This document shows, one piece after another, positions 17,328 to 28,618 of a DNA stretch of 64,000 bases. How positions within the stretch are numbered: the stretch's first letter is position 1; every line of letters begins with the position of its first letter. The position numbers and the translations under genes were made by a program. This DNA comes from Isoetes taiwanensis (Eukaryota > Streptophyta > Lycopodiopsida > Isoetales > Isoetaceae): assembly GCA_021234155.1 (NCBI GenBank), contig JAJEKV010000008.1:9698445-9762444 (forward strand). Reading direction: 5' to 3'. Under the pieces are notes generated by a model. It was not told the DNA's origin and searched no databases. It saw only the letters and a program-made list of their open reading frames with translations.

Positions 17328-18179
17328 TGTGACGTCCCCTACTCATATACGGTGCACTCACCGTATACAAACAGGAGTTCATCCCCCATACCAGCTCCAT
17401 GCTAATATAGGGCCCTCCACGTATCACTGCAACCTTGAGGAGTTCCAGTGGGAAGAATGAAGGGGTCATTTACCCTGTCTCCCTCAGGGCCTACCTAGCT
17501 GCGGAAGCGTAAACATACATGTCAGTAGTACATACATCAACATCATATGACCATCACGAAGGATGGTTCACCACATATCTGCATAGACAAAGATCAGCAC
17601 ATCACATAGGGAATCCTACCCAAAGCTCAGACACCGGGATGGACTGACAAGCTTGGGTCTCCAGAGGTCATTGCAGACAGAATTCATGGCAATGGATTTG
17701 GCTGGCATAAGAACATGGCTTAGGGTAGTCCACTCCATCCGCCCCTCCTGTGCACACTTTGCAAAGTAGGTTGAAAAGTGTTGGGACCTGACTGTAGCCC
17801 GCCGGATGCATAGCCAAAGGGGCTATTCTTGGGTTGCATCTCCCCAGTTCCGATGGGGCAGGTAGGGATCTCTCCCTCCAGAGATCTACATGCTGACTCA
17901 AGGTGACTAGAGGGCCACTGCCCTTATTCGACTTGAACCCAATGGAGAGTGACGCATCACTCCACGGGTGTCGAGCCCATGCCTTGCCCACACGCAGTGG
18001 CAAGCCATCAGACCTAGTCCACAATAATCCCCGGTAGGCCTTACACACCAGAGGGATCGTTCAAGAGTCAGAACACGAACCTCCTTATAAGCCAGTCTGG
18101 CCCTTCACCCACAACCAGGTGTGGTTCTTGTACACAGGCCGAATTTACAGTGTGCTAAAGAGGCTAGCTAGGAGCATCA
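17328..18179 (-). repeat. LTR D of the tandem array
   Basis: The best-defined copy: it starts TGTGACGTCCCC, ends GAGCATCA and is 852 bp long. It directly abuts the intact primer site, which supports the border. Confidence 0.8.
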
Positions 18180-19794
18180 ACTACCAGGCTTTAGGGTCTC
18201 TACCCCCCTTCCCAATACAATGAGTCCACAGAGATACATCATCATACATATCACAGAAGAACTAAAGAACAAGATCTAATCTATATCATAGAGTTAGGTT
18301 CTTTAGTTAGAGCTTGGTATCTAGAGATCTAGATGGCTGCTATGGGCAATTTAATAGGCTAAACCTACTGATTCGATGACTGGAAGACTTGGGCATCTCT
18401 AGACTCTAGCTCCTTTCTAGGTATCCTGGCAATAGGGAGTGTCAATGTGGCGGCTATATAAGTCAAACTCTATTAGAAGGACACAGAATTAGGTCAAGGT
18501 TTATGCTTTTGGCATGAGCAGAGGTGATGTACCAACAGTTGGACTTGGGTTGCTATGCTGAGATCTAGATGACTATAACGAAGGGGTGTTCTTGGGCACT
18601 TCTATCTAGGAGTAAGGCATCAGCTTTGAGCCGAGAGCAATACTTGTGAGGTACTAATGTGGGTATGCTTCTATTTATAAACAAACCACAGTTTGGAAAA
18701 ACAATTCAAGGGTTTGAGCAATTTTGGTCATTTTGAGCTAGGGTTTGACATTTCTAGCCTAATTTGACGTCATAAATGGATTCTAGGCTGTCTAACAGTT
18801 TTATTGCAACAAATTTCAGGCGATTTGGAGCTCTGTAGCTCAAGTTATGGAGGTTCAAAGTTTGGAGGTCTCACACATTGCGCCCAGACCAATAATGAAC
18901 TTTTCATTTTCGGTCCTGGCGCGACGTGTGAGACATTGGCTCTAAATGGGTTAAACTTGTCTAATTTGGGTGATATAAGGGTCTAATTCTGCTGGACTCA
19001 TGGAGTTAGGCAGAATTGACCCCTTATTTGGTCGATTTGGATCTGTTTTGGGCACTTTTGGGGCATGGTCTCACACGTTGCGCCCACACCAATAATGAAC
19101 TTTTCATTTTCGGTCCTGGCGCGACGTGTGAGACATCCTCTCGAATTGGCCTAGGATGTCTGTTTTGACTAAAACAAAAGCTAAAACTTACTAACTCAAC
19201 TTAATTAAGTAACTTCATACACTTATAATTTACTCTAAAACACTTTGTATTAAACAAAATTTTATCATTTACGAAATTAATAAGGCTCTCCTTTGATATG
19301 ACTGGCTAAGTGCATATCTTTCTTCATTAGAGTTACTCCCTTGGCGTGTAATCGTGCGGTGTTGAGTCTTCAAAATGTTGGACCAGCTTACGCTCTCTGC
19401 TTCTTGAACCTTGGTCTCCCCTCGCTCTCGTTCGCCCTCTCCTCTTCTTGTATCTCTCGCTCTATCCGCTTTCATTACTTTCTTGGGTCTAATATACAAA
19501 TCTAACTAATCCTTACCTTAAAACTCGATCTAGCATGTTACCTTTTTTTGAAATTCATCAAGTATTAAGGTGTTTATGGCCTAATGTCTTAGAAAGATTT
19601 GGCTCAACTGTTTTTAGTCTTTTTATGTTCCAATTAAACTTTAATCATTTACTAGCTTAGCATATACTACAAAAATACGAAAAAAAAAAAAAATTTCCCA
19701 CTTTTCGAGGTTTGAGGATCCTATCAAGTTAGTACTACGGGAGCATGGCCGCTTTGCTTTGCTCTTGGTCTCCAAGAACATTGCTCGATACCAC
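18180..19794 (-). repeat. Internal region E of the array
   Basis: A complete internal segment. It carries the polypurine complement TACCCCCCTTCCCAA at 18201-18215 and the paired 50-bp words near 18885 and 19085. No reading frame of note. Confidence 0.8.
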
Positions 19795-20649
19795 CGTGGC
19801 GCCCCCTACTCATATAAGGTGCACTCACCGTATACAAACAGAGTTCATCCCCCATACCGGCTCCATGCTAATATAGGGCCCTCCACGTATCACCGCAACC
19901 TTGAGGAGTTCCATGGGAAGAATGAAGGGGTCATTTACCCCGTCTCCCCCTCGGGCCTACCTAGTCATGGCGTAAAACATACATGTCGAGTAGTACATAC
20001 ATCAACATCATATGACCATCACGAAGGATGGTTCACCACATATCTCTGCATAGACAAAGATCGACATCACATAGGGAATCCTACCCAAAGCTCGGATTAA
20101 TCGGGATGGACCGACAAGCTTGGGTCTCGTGAGGTCATTGCGATAGAATTCATGGCAATGGATTTGGCTGGCATAAGAACATGGCTTAGGGTAGTCCACT
20201 CCATCCGCCCCTCCTGTGCACACTTTGCAAAGTAGGTTGAAAAGTGTTGGGACCTGACTGTAGCCCGCCGGATACATAGCCAAAGGGGCTATTCCCTGGG
20301 TTGCATCTCCCCTGCCCGATGGGGCGATAGGGATCTCTCCCTCCGTGAGATCTACATGCCGACTCAAGGTGACTAGAGGGCCACCGCCCTTATTCGACTT
20401 GAACCCAATGGAGAGTGACGATCACTCCACCGGCAAATCGAGCCCATGCCTTGCCCACACGCAGCGGGCAAGCCATCGCACCTAGTCCACAATGATCCCC
20501 TGTGGGCCTTACACACCGTAGGGATCGCTCAAGAGTCGAAACACGAACCTCCTTATAAGCCGGTCCCGCCCCTTCACCCACAACCGTGTGTGTTCTTGTC
20601 ACGCAGTCGAATTTACAAGCAGTGCTAAAGAGGCTAGCTAGGAGCATCA
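19795..20649 (-). repeat. LTR E of the tandem array
   Basis: The last LTR, more diverged than C and D by scattered small changes, ending in the same GAGCATCA. It is followed by only about 200 bp of internal sequence before the array stops at about 20853. Confidence 0.75.
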
Positions 20650-20853
20650 ACTACCGTGCTTTAGGGTCTCTACCCCCTTCCCAATACAATGAGTCCACAG
20701 AGATACATCATCATACATATCACAGAACTAAAGAACAAGATCTAATCTATATCATAGAGTTAGGTTCTTTAGTTAGAGCTTGGTATCTAGAGATCTAGAT
20801 GGCTGCTATGGGCAATTTAATAAGCTAAACCTACTGATTCGATGACCGGAAGA

Positions 20854-22397
20854 CGGTTTAGGCTATTAAATTGACGAAATACCCGATCCCCCGGCTCGCT
20901 CCTCCCGCCTCGAACTTCGACCATCCCGCTCTGGCCGCTAGAAGATGAAGCTAGATTGGGAAACTAACAAGCTGGGTTCGCCGGGCATGAGTCCGGGATG
21001 CGGTTTTGACTCCTCGAGCAAGCAAAAAAGAGCCCTAAAACCCTATGGACGAAAATGGCAAGTTAGGGTTTCCTTAACCTATATAGACAAAGGGTTAGGG
21101 CTAGGGTTCCCATTATCCCCTATAGGCATGTGGGATAATTGGATGTGGCCCCACTTGGCCTAGGATATCCACATGGGTAAATGTGTACACATGGATAAAT
21201 GTGTACACATTGACACACACATGGATAAGTGTGCATATGGGCAATTGTGCCCATAATTAAATGCACACACCTTGCAAGTTGCCCCCTAGGGTGCTACACC
21301 GCCGGCTACACGCTGGCGCACACGTCGCCTCGGAATGGCGCGGTACGCCGACGAGGCAAGATAAAGATATCGCCTTAGGACCATATCTTTGTCGTGGCCG
21401 AACGCCACAAAATCGGCCGCCACAAAAATCAAAGCCTGCTTTAAGAAAACCAGATTGAAAATAAAAAAAATCAATGCTGCATGTTAACTTCGCATGCCGG
21501 TGTCTGAGGCTTTGAGATTTCTCATATTTTCAACTTCTGCAAAAATATCTGGTGCCAAAAAGCAAACTCTTCCAAAAGATTGTGGTTTCTCTGTTTTGTC
21601 CCCTACCGGAAGCAACGGAAGAAGATCTCAGAACAAGGCATTCCCGAAGAAGATTTATTCCGGAAGTTTAAAAAGTATGGGCTACTGGACATATGTCTAA
21701 AGCCGATGAATGGGACGACAGAAAAGCTGTTTGAAAAGCTTCGTTGGCTGGATAACTTTCAGATAAAGAGCTACTTCTCTTTTTCAACAAAAGACAGCAC
21801 AGAATGCATCAATAGCTCCATTTCACCGATCTGTCACCTGTTTCTGCCATATCTGGCGTCAAGATCTCCATATCTGCAGGCACAACAGGTAAGATGTTAA
21901 ACAAAAGCTAATGCAAATAAAAAAAACACAAGATACGCAGCAAGCGCCATAAAGCAGGACCTCAAAATTGTTGAAATGAGATCAAGTGCCTCCAGGAACC
22001 GAGAGATCGCCATCGCCAAAGCTTAGAGCTCCGCCCTAGCCGGACCAAAAAATAGAAATGAAAAATGCGACGCACGGAATTTCCACCTACTGGCAGATTA
22101 CGGCTGGGAGCCGCCCGGTTTGAGGGGTTTCCGGCAGGAAACCGGCAGCGGCTGGCACCCACATACCCCTAGGCAGCATGTAGAAAAATCTTCCATGACG
22201 ACATAACCTAATGACTTTTGATGGTCAATAATAACAAGGGTTAATTCCAAAAGAGAAAGGACCGAGAATGTCCATTGGTCTGGTGGCTATGGAGTCCCAA
22301 GTAAATATGGTCGTGCCTTTGGAGGCTCTGCATCGTGGCGTCTACTCCTCTATTTTTGCTATGATTGTTTTGTGAATCTAGCACATAAATTCTTCCC
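20854..22397. other. Intergenic region upstream of the adenylate kinase gene
   Basis: No gene is recognised. It holds a repeated word with the palindrome TGTGTACACA (about 21183-21212), an imperfect 11-bp inverted repeat GATAAAGATAT / ATATCTTTGTC (21360-21393), and an open frame at 21580-21900 without recognisable similarity. The 5' UTR and promoter of the downstream gene should lie in the last few hundred bases, but I can place no TATA box with confidence. Confidence 0.6.
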
Positions 22398-24250
22398 ATG
22401 ATGACCCTGCAGCTCTGTACAGATCCATCTTCTTTTTCACCTGCATGTTCCTTTCGATTTGACAATCCGTATTCCCTTCGATTCGGAATGGGTCGTGGAG
22501 TTTTCTTCCAGAATGATGACGTTGAGCGCAGATTGGCATCCAATAAGGTATGCTTTTGCTAAGCTTGATTCTTTTCCTCTTTGATGGGCTTGTAAAGGAA
22601 GTGCCAGTTTCCAGATCGAGGCTAAGTACTGCAGAGAATCGTTGAGAGTCATGATTTCTGGAGTCCCGGCCTCTGGAAAAGGAACACAGTGCGAGTTGAT
22701 AAGAAATAAAGTAAGATTATTTCCCCCCTACTAGGTTCCCTCAATCTTATTCATCTACATTCTTCTTGGTGTCAAATTATGCCTTTACTCCTCTGAATTT
22801 TTAATAAGAGACAAATTTTTGTGTTGAACTTTATAGTACCTTACTAGTGTTAACTTACTAGTAAGCATTGCCTTTATGTATGACTCGTGTATCTTTCTTG
22901 TGATAGTCATAGTAAATGTTACTCAGACCTTTAACCAGTAGATGAAAAATTGGAAAGTAACCTTCATTCATTATTATATCTCAGAGTAGGTTTTAATTAG
23001 ATGAGAAATAAACTTTGTTCAAGTCTATAGGCAACTTGTATATCCATTAGACCGAGGATTCGATTAATTAGCACAGCAGTGTCACATGTTGCATAATATG
23101 CAAGACGTACGATGGGCTATAACAGGATCCAATTTTCCATCTGCCTTTTTAGTGAAAGACTATGTAATATACTATTTTGTTTCCTTTTTGATGCAACTGC
23201 TAAAATGTAGACATGTTCCACTGCAGTATGGTCTTGCTCACATTGCACCTGGAGATCTGTTGCGAGCAGAGGTTAAAGCAGGGTCAGAGATTGGAAGAAA
23301 AGCACAGGACTACATGGACCTGGGACAGCTTGCACCTGACGAAGTTGTCGTTACTGTGAGATGATCAGGCACTTATTTTTACTGTTTGTGGACATTTGCT
23401 ACTAAAGGATTGGGAATTGTTCTTTTTATAAGGCTACCATTGTCTTGTGAGTTCTTTTTTTCTTAATTGTTGTTCTGTGTTGCATCCCATGTGCAGATAG
23501 TGAAGGAGAGGTTGCAGCAGGAAGATGCTCAAGTAAATGGCTGGTTATTAGATGGATATCCCCGAAGCTTTTCCCAAGCTAGTGCTCTTGAGGTGCTTGG
23601 TATTAGACCTCACATTTTTCTGCTTCTGGAGGTGAGTGTAAGTTGTTCTTGTATGCTTTGTCAATAATAAATAACCTGTATAAATAATGGCAGGTTCCTG
23701 ATGAAGAAATTCTTGAAAGAGTGATATGGAGAAGGATTGACCCTGTTACAGGAAAGATTTATCACCTTAAATTCTCTCCTCCAGAATCTCCAGAAGTTGC
23801 AGCACGGCTTATTCAACGCAGTGATGATACAGAAGAAAAGGTTTACCTATGTGCCTTAATAAATTCCAAGTTTTGCATGGAAAACAACAGCCAAATGTAT
23901 CAACATCTTTAGAAGGATAAATACTAGACTAACACACCATATGCAGGTAAAATTACGCCTCAAAACCCACGCAGAGAATGTGCAAGCTGTTCTAACAATT
24001 TATGAAGATGTTATTAAGAAAGTAAGTCATGTGAATATTTAGCTTAAATCTATGTAAACTTTTCAATACTTGATTTGAACATTATTGATCTGATTATCAA
24101 TCTCCTCGGAATTATATGAAGATTGATGGATCACAGCCCAAGGAAACTGTGTTTGCCATCATTGAGAAGTACTTGGATGATCTAAAGAAGCAAATAACAG
24201 ATACGAATTTGGCAAAGGCTGGAGAATTTGGACATGGAAAGACACCTTGA
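22398..24250 (+). CDS. AMK2: Adenylate kinase, chloroplastic (AMK2 type), 7-exon model
   Basis: It catalyses ATP + AMP = 2 ADP, here probably in the plastid stroma. My exons are 22398-22547, about 22615-22710, 23227-23355, 23497-23631, 23694-23840, 23947-24021 and 24122-24250. All internal joins from exon 2 on are phase 0 with GT-AG borders, giving about 286 residues, close to Arabidopsis AMK2. Exon 1 begins [19 protein letters not shown], a Ser/Arg-rich presequence typical of a chloroplast transit peptide. The P-loop is GVPASGKGT; then come GDLLR, the substrate motif DGYPRS, the LID segment [15 protein letters not shown], and QRSDDTEEK with the conserved Arg and Asp. The acceptor of exon 2 is the weakest part (22615, 22621 and 22627 all keep frame). 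LID Arg-Arg is preceded by Trp where Gly is usual. No stop or frameshift was seen, so it is probably functional. Confidence 0.87.
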
Positions 24251-24449
24251 TTTTATAACGATCAGAAATTTTTGATCGGTAGTGCAAATGTATACAATTC
24301 CTTATACATTTCTGAAATAACTCAGGGATGAGACTTTCCTACCCACAATTATTACAAGGATATTATTATTTTAGTTTGCATTTGAATCTGAAAGGACAGG
24401 AATTTTACCTGCTGTATTGAAGACTGGATTTTATGGCGAGCACAAAAAC

Positions 24450-24482
24450 CTCGGCTGTAATTCTGACATCATTACAGCCGAG
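24450..24482. terminator. Perfect 12-bp inverted repeat downstream of AMK2
   Basis: CTCGGCTGTAAT, 9-base loop, ATTACAGCCGAG, about 200 bp after the stop codon. It may be a 3'-UTR stem-loop or the footprint of a small palindromic element; plants do not use bacterial-type terminators. The function is unknown. Confidence 0.5.
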
Positions 24483-26037
24483 TAGAAAACAATATCATTT
24501 TGCAGTTGGAATCACGGGCCATCAATATGCATGAAATTGATTATCGAACAAATTCAAACGGACAGAACTACGTTTCAACTCAATGCAATTAAAATGTGAA
24601 CTTGAGAATGCAATAAAATAGTCCCAATACTTAGAATAGTAAACTTGAAAATGCAATAAGAGAGTCATTGCATTTGAATGTCCATGGCGTTGAATGTCGC
24701 CTAAAATAAAACAAGGGTGCAGAGGAGACAAGCATCCTCCAAGCAAAATGATATTGTAGTATTGGGTTGCCCGCGTAGGGCAATCCTTGGGGAGTGTGGG
24801 GAGGGACGTATAGAGGGCCACGATTTGAGAATATTGCTTTGGGATTTGAGGGAGCCCTAAGGACGGCTAAACGGTGTGGATTTTATGGGAGCCAGGCGGA
24901 AGGTGGATCTCCGCTTTGGTTGGGTTGCGAGGGGCAGAGGTCCAGGGCCGTTTCCTTGTATCAGGGGTAGGCGGAAGGTGGAGATGCAATCTCCAGTTTA
25001 TTGTGCGAGAGGCAGAGGTCTGGCGTCGAAGGCGAGGAAGCCTTGGATCTGCGTCATCACTTGCTTTCCTTGATGCAGTTTTCTTGATGCAATTCTATTC
25101 TGATAAGGCGCCTCATATCAGGTCTGTCTTGTGATTTAAATTCCATTTGAATGACAAAATACAATATGAATCAGCGTTCGCTAGGATAACTAGAATCAGT
25201 TCTGGCATGTACCATAAGAGATAGATGATCCAATTAATAGATGAATATGTTTAACTTAGTTTCGATGCTCCATATTTACCTTTGCTGTGATAAAACCCTA
25301 TGCCTAAATCCTGTGATAAATGTACAAATACAAGGCGAAAACAGGGGGTGTTATGATCGAGCATTCTAAGGGAGATGACCTTTTGATATGTGGCAACACC
25401 AAGGTAGATGGATTCTGTAAAACAAGATAATAGATAGGAATTCTAAATGTTAAGTGTCTGCTCCAGCTACGTGGCATTGTAAATACAAGGGAGAACATGG
25501 TATAATTTGACTAAGTTGTGATAAAGGGTTGGACCCTTCGATGCATGGCAGCTCTAAGGTTAGCTAGTTGTCAAAGCAAGGAAAGAATTTCAGATTACTT
25601 CATATTCTTCCAGGTTTAATTCTGCTCCAGATTGGTCATAACATAGTGCTGAGATATGGTGTTCGGACAGCATTTTTAAATGTTTAGAAAGATAAACCTT
25701 ACCTGAAATAGGCTGCCCTATCTTGTTATCTTATTATCCTACTAGCTTATGCCCTATGCTGTAAATCCATAAATGGGAAGTCCATTATTTGCCACTATGA
25801 TTGCTTGATAATGAAAGCATGGACATTGCTCTGCCGTTGTGACTGACATGCTTATAACAACCTTAAAATAGTGATGATATAGGATTGCATAAAAACATGT
25901 TGATTTTTTGTTGCTAAAAATATTTATGCCTTTACATGATTGTGATAAGCAACCTATGTGTTGTAATAATGAGATAATTGCATGGCAAATCTGGCCTCTG
26001 AGGATAAATGGCTTAAAATATGCCTAGAACTTTGCCA
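24483..26037. other. AT-rich intergenic region
   Basis: No gene is recognised. At about 24892-25022 a GC-richer patch contains an approximate duplication of a ~75-bp word (GGCGGAAGGTGGA... then GAGGGGCAGAGGTC / GAGAGGCAGAGGTC). The open frame across it has no recognisable similarity. Confidence 0.55.
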
Positions 26038-26172
26038 AAATTAGGTGAAGGGCGATGAGCCAAGATGTCTTATAGCTTACCTGATGCCCCTTTCCTTATT
26101 ACCATTATCATGCTAATACTGGTCTGTTTGGGTGCAGGTAACAAGGACATCTTCTCCTAGCTTCTTTGTCAA
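26038..26172 (+). repeat. Dispersed repeat, copy 1
   Basis: It begins ATTAGGTGAAGGGCGATGAG and shares about 130 bp, at roughly 80% identity by eye, with 38021-38155 in the same orientation. The best-conserved part is GGTCTGTTTGGGTGCAGGTA. Family not recognised. Confidence 0.75.
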
Positions 26173-26949
26173 GGTTTTGTGCAGCAGAAATGTAACAGAC
26201 CTGGGCACTTGATGGGCCAGTATATGTACTTATATACGTATGTACACATGTATAACATGTATGCAGCATGAGTTCAAGGTTTTGACTCTTTGGAGAAAGG
26301 ATTGTTGCAGAGCATGAAGGCAGGGAGCAATTCTGGGCAGTTTTTAAGCCCGAACTTTGAAGCATCATATCTCGGTGACCCGAGATCCTTTTTTAATGAT
26401 TTTTCTTTTCCTTGAAAGATTTCTAAGTAAACTTTCCAGAATAGGTATCATCAGCCCAATTCATCCATATGCAAAAGTTATGACATAAATAGTGATGCTG
26501 GATCAAAATTGACTGCACTATATATGTTCTTCTGCAGTGTGATTCTTGGAGTTAGAAGACGATCTTTGGAGGCGCAAGCAACGGGAAAGGGTCCAGAGGT
26601 TAATACATGAAGAAATTCTCAGGTGGGGTTTTGCTATTGATCAATTGAGATGCTATGAATTGCCATGATTAATCTGTACATGACTTTTGCATGCAAATAT
26701 GATAAATTATGAATTTGTTGGAGGCTCATAAGACTACGGAAGATAACTAGTGAATAGAACATATAGAACATCTCTGGAAGAGCTGATTCTGAGGCAAGAA
26801 GGTCTGAGAATGCTTGGAAAGTGCCAACATAGGCTTGAATCAACAAATTTGGCATGTCTTGAATCTTCTTTGTTGGACGTCTACAACTTTTAGAACTAAC
26901 CGGTCATGTTCCATTTCCTGTTGTCTATATTTGTTTGATTGACTTTTCT
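26173..26949. other. Intergenic, nothing recognised
   Basis: AT-rich sequence with short incidental frames on both strands. I see no exon, repeat or RNA gene in it. Confidence 0.6.
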
Positions 26950-27163
26950 CTGTGGTAAGACGTTAAACTGCCATACCCAAGGTCACGGGTTCAACGCCTC
27001 GTTGTGAAAGTGGCCATGCAATGTAAAGTTGGTGGGGGAAGGACCCACTTCAGCAATGTAAAGTGGTGGGGGCAGGACCCATCTGGGTGTGTTGTAAAGT
27101 GTCACATGTCCGATAGGACGCTGCCTTGTGGCGTGACGTTAAAATCTCTTCTTCTTCTTCTTC
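26950..27163 (+). mobile_element. tRNA-derived SINE
   Basis: The left part carries a pol III B-box-like GGTTCAACGCC (26988-26998), preceded at the expected distance by TGTGGTAAGACG, a plausible A box. The body has a 36-bp imperfect duplication (GCAATGTAAAGTTGGTGGGG / GCAATGTAAAGTGGTGGGGG). It ends in a CTT repeat tail at 27147-27163. This is the layout of plant SINEs. A clean target-site duplication is not visible, although TCTATATTTGTTTG on the left resembles TCTATGTTGCTTTG on the right. Confidence 0.7.
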
Positions 27164-28618
27164 TATGTTGCTTTGGTTTAGTTATTTTGTGCTAATCTAA
27201 GGAGTTAAATAAGAAATAAACCATTGGGATGGGCATCAGTTGCCTTGCATGTGGATGGAATCAGTATAGACTACATGTAATAGTAAGGAAATGCATTACT
27301 TTGAATGATTGTAATCTAATTAAATAATGAGAAATATAAGGATTATTAGTTGCATGTTTAAATCCCTTTTCTATGGAAAGTAGGTTTATAGTAAAAATAT
27401 TAAAATCATAGCTAATGATTGAATTGTAACTGTTGAGATGGAACTTTTGAAGTAAGCATGATATGGGATTGAGAAGTTTGACCAAGAGGGTCATAGGAAG
27501 CTTATGGGGGCTTTTGAGTATGGCTATGGCATGGAGCACTGTTGAGGTAATAGATGTACATAGGTGTTGGATTCACATCAATATGACAATCAGGCTTGTG
27601 ACTTCCTCGACATGTTGGATTGCTATCAAGGTCTTCATCGCTGAGTTGCTACCTCGACATGGCATAGGATGTATGAGTAAGTTTGGCAAGAGGATTACAT
27701 GAAGGAAAATATGGTAAGTTAAGCCAGGAAGGATATTTTGGGATGGGTTTGCATCTTGAATGGAGCATTGTAACTGTAATTTGTACATTATAGTGTGTAC
27801 ATCTAGATATGAACTGTTAACAAGAACAAATTTTCTAGCCCCTATATTACCCATCACCTGCATTATTAGACCAACCAAATTGTTTAACATCTGAATTTGT
27901 TGATATATCTCAAGTAGAAATTCCTTTAATTTGCTCTTGATAGTTGGATTAGAGCCTGCCTAAACCGTTCAGATGTGTACATCAATTGTATAGAAAGAAC
28001 CATGATTTTTTAGAGTATGGCAAGAAAGAACCACATTCTCTATGATAAACGCAAACTCTAGGGAGGTTTGTGCAGATTCTGGCAATGTGAGATCATTATA
28101 CAGTGGCAACATTCCTATTAGGTTGGATGAGCCGTCAAATTTGGATGAGCCGACAACTGAGGCCACCAAGATGTTAGTCTCAATCGACCATTTCATTTAT
28201 TAAGGCTAGAAATGGGTATGTCATCTGTACTAGAATGTGGAAAGCATGCACATATGGCTCAAAAAACCATTGCTGCAATGGCATATCTATGCTTCATTGA
28301 TGGTGCGTGGTTCATGCCCATATATCAATTAATGTGATGTCATTCCTTACGTATGAGTATAAATCCCTTGTGATAATGACATTAACACTACTATAATGGG
28401 TTTCTGCATCCTGCATCAGGGATTTGGTTCTAGCACCTAACCGAATCCCCTCCTCAAACAACCTACAATCTAATGTATCTCATGACATTATATTGGTATT
28501 GGTACATGGTTGGAGAGGCATCAATCGGTTTTCCAACGGGCAACCCATTGATGCATTAGCATCTTGTTTTACAATAGATTAAAGGAAATGAGAGGTTATG
28601 ACAGACATTGAAAACTCA
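27164..28618. other. Intergenic, nothing recognised
   Basis: AT-rich DNA without a supported gene. Small frames on both strands look random. Confidence 0.55.

Larger units (their letters stand above)
11326..20853 (-). mobile_element. Tandem array of a non-autonomous LTR retrotransposon
   Basis: The unit start TGACTAAAACAAAAGC recurs near 11786, 14245, 16701 and 19167, giving a period of about 2.46 kb. Each unit is one LTR plus a non-coding internal segment of about 1.6 kb, so the order is LTR-internal-LTR-internal. The reverse complement of TGGTATCAGAGC sits just left of each LTR, so the element reads leftwards. No gag or pol is present, which makes it LARD- or TRIM-like. The array stops abruptly after GATTCGATGACCGGAAGAC. 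Such arrays usually arise by unequal recombination between LTRs. Confidence 0.8.

Noticed and set aside
26038..26172. A C/D-box snoRNA, from GCGATGAG and CTGA
   Set aside because: The second copy at 38021 lacks the D-box CTGA, spacing and terminal stem do not fit, and no guide region is evident.
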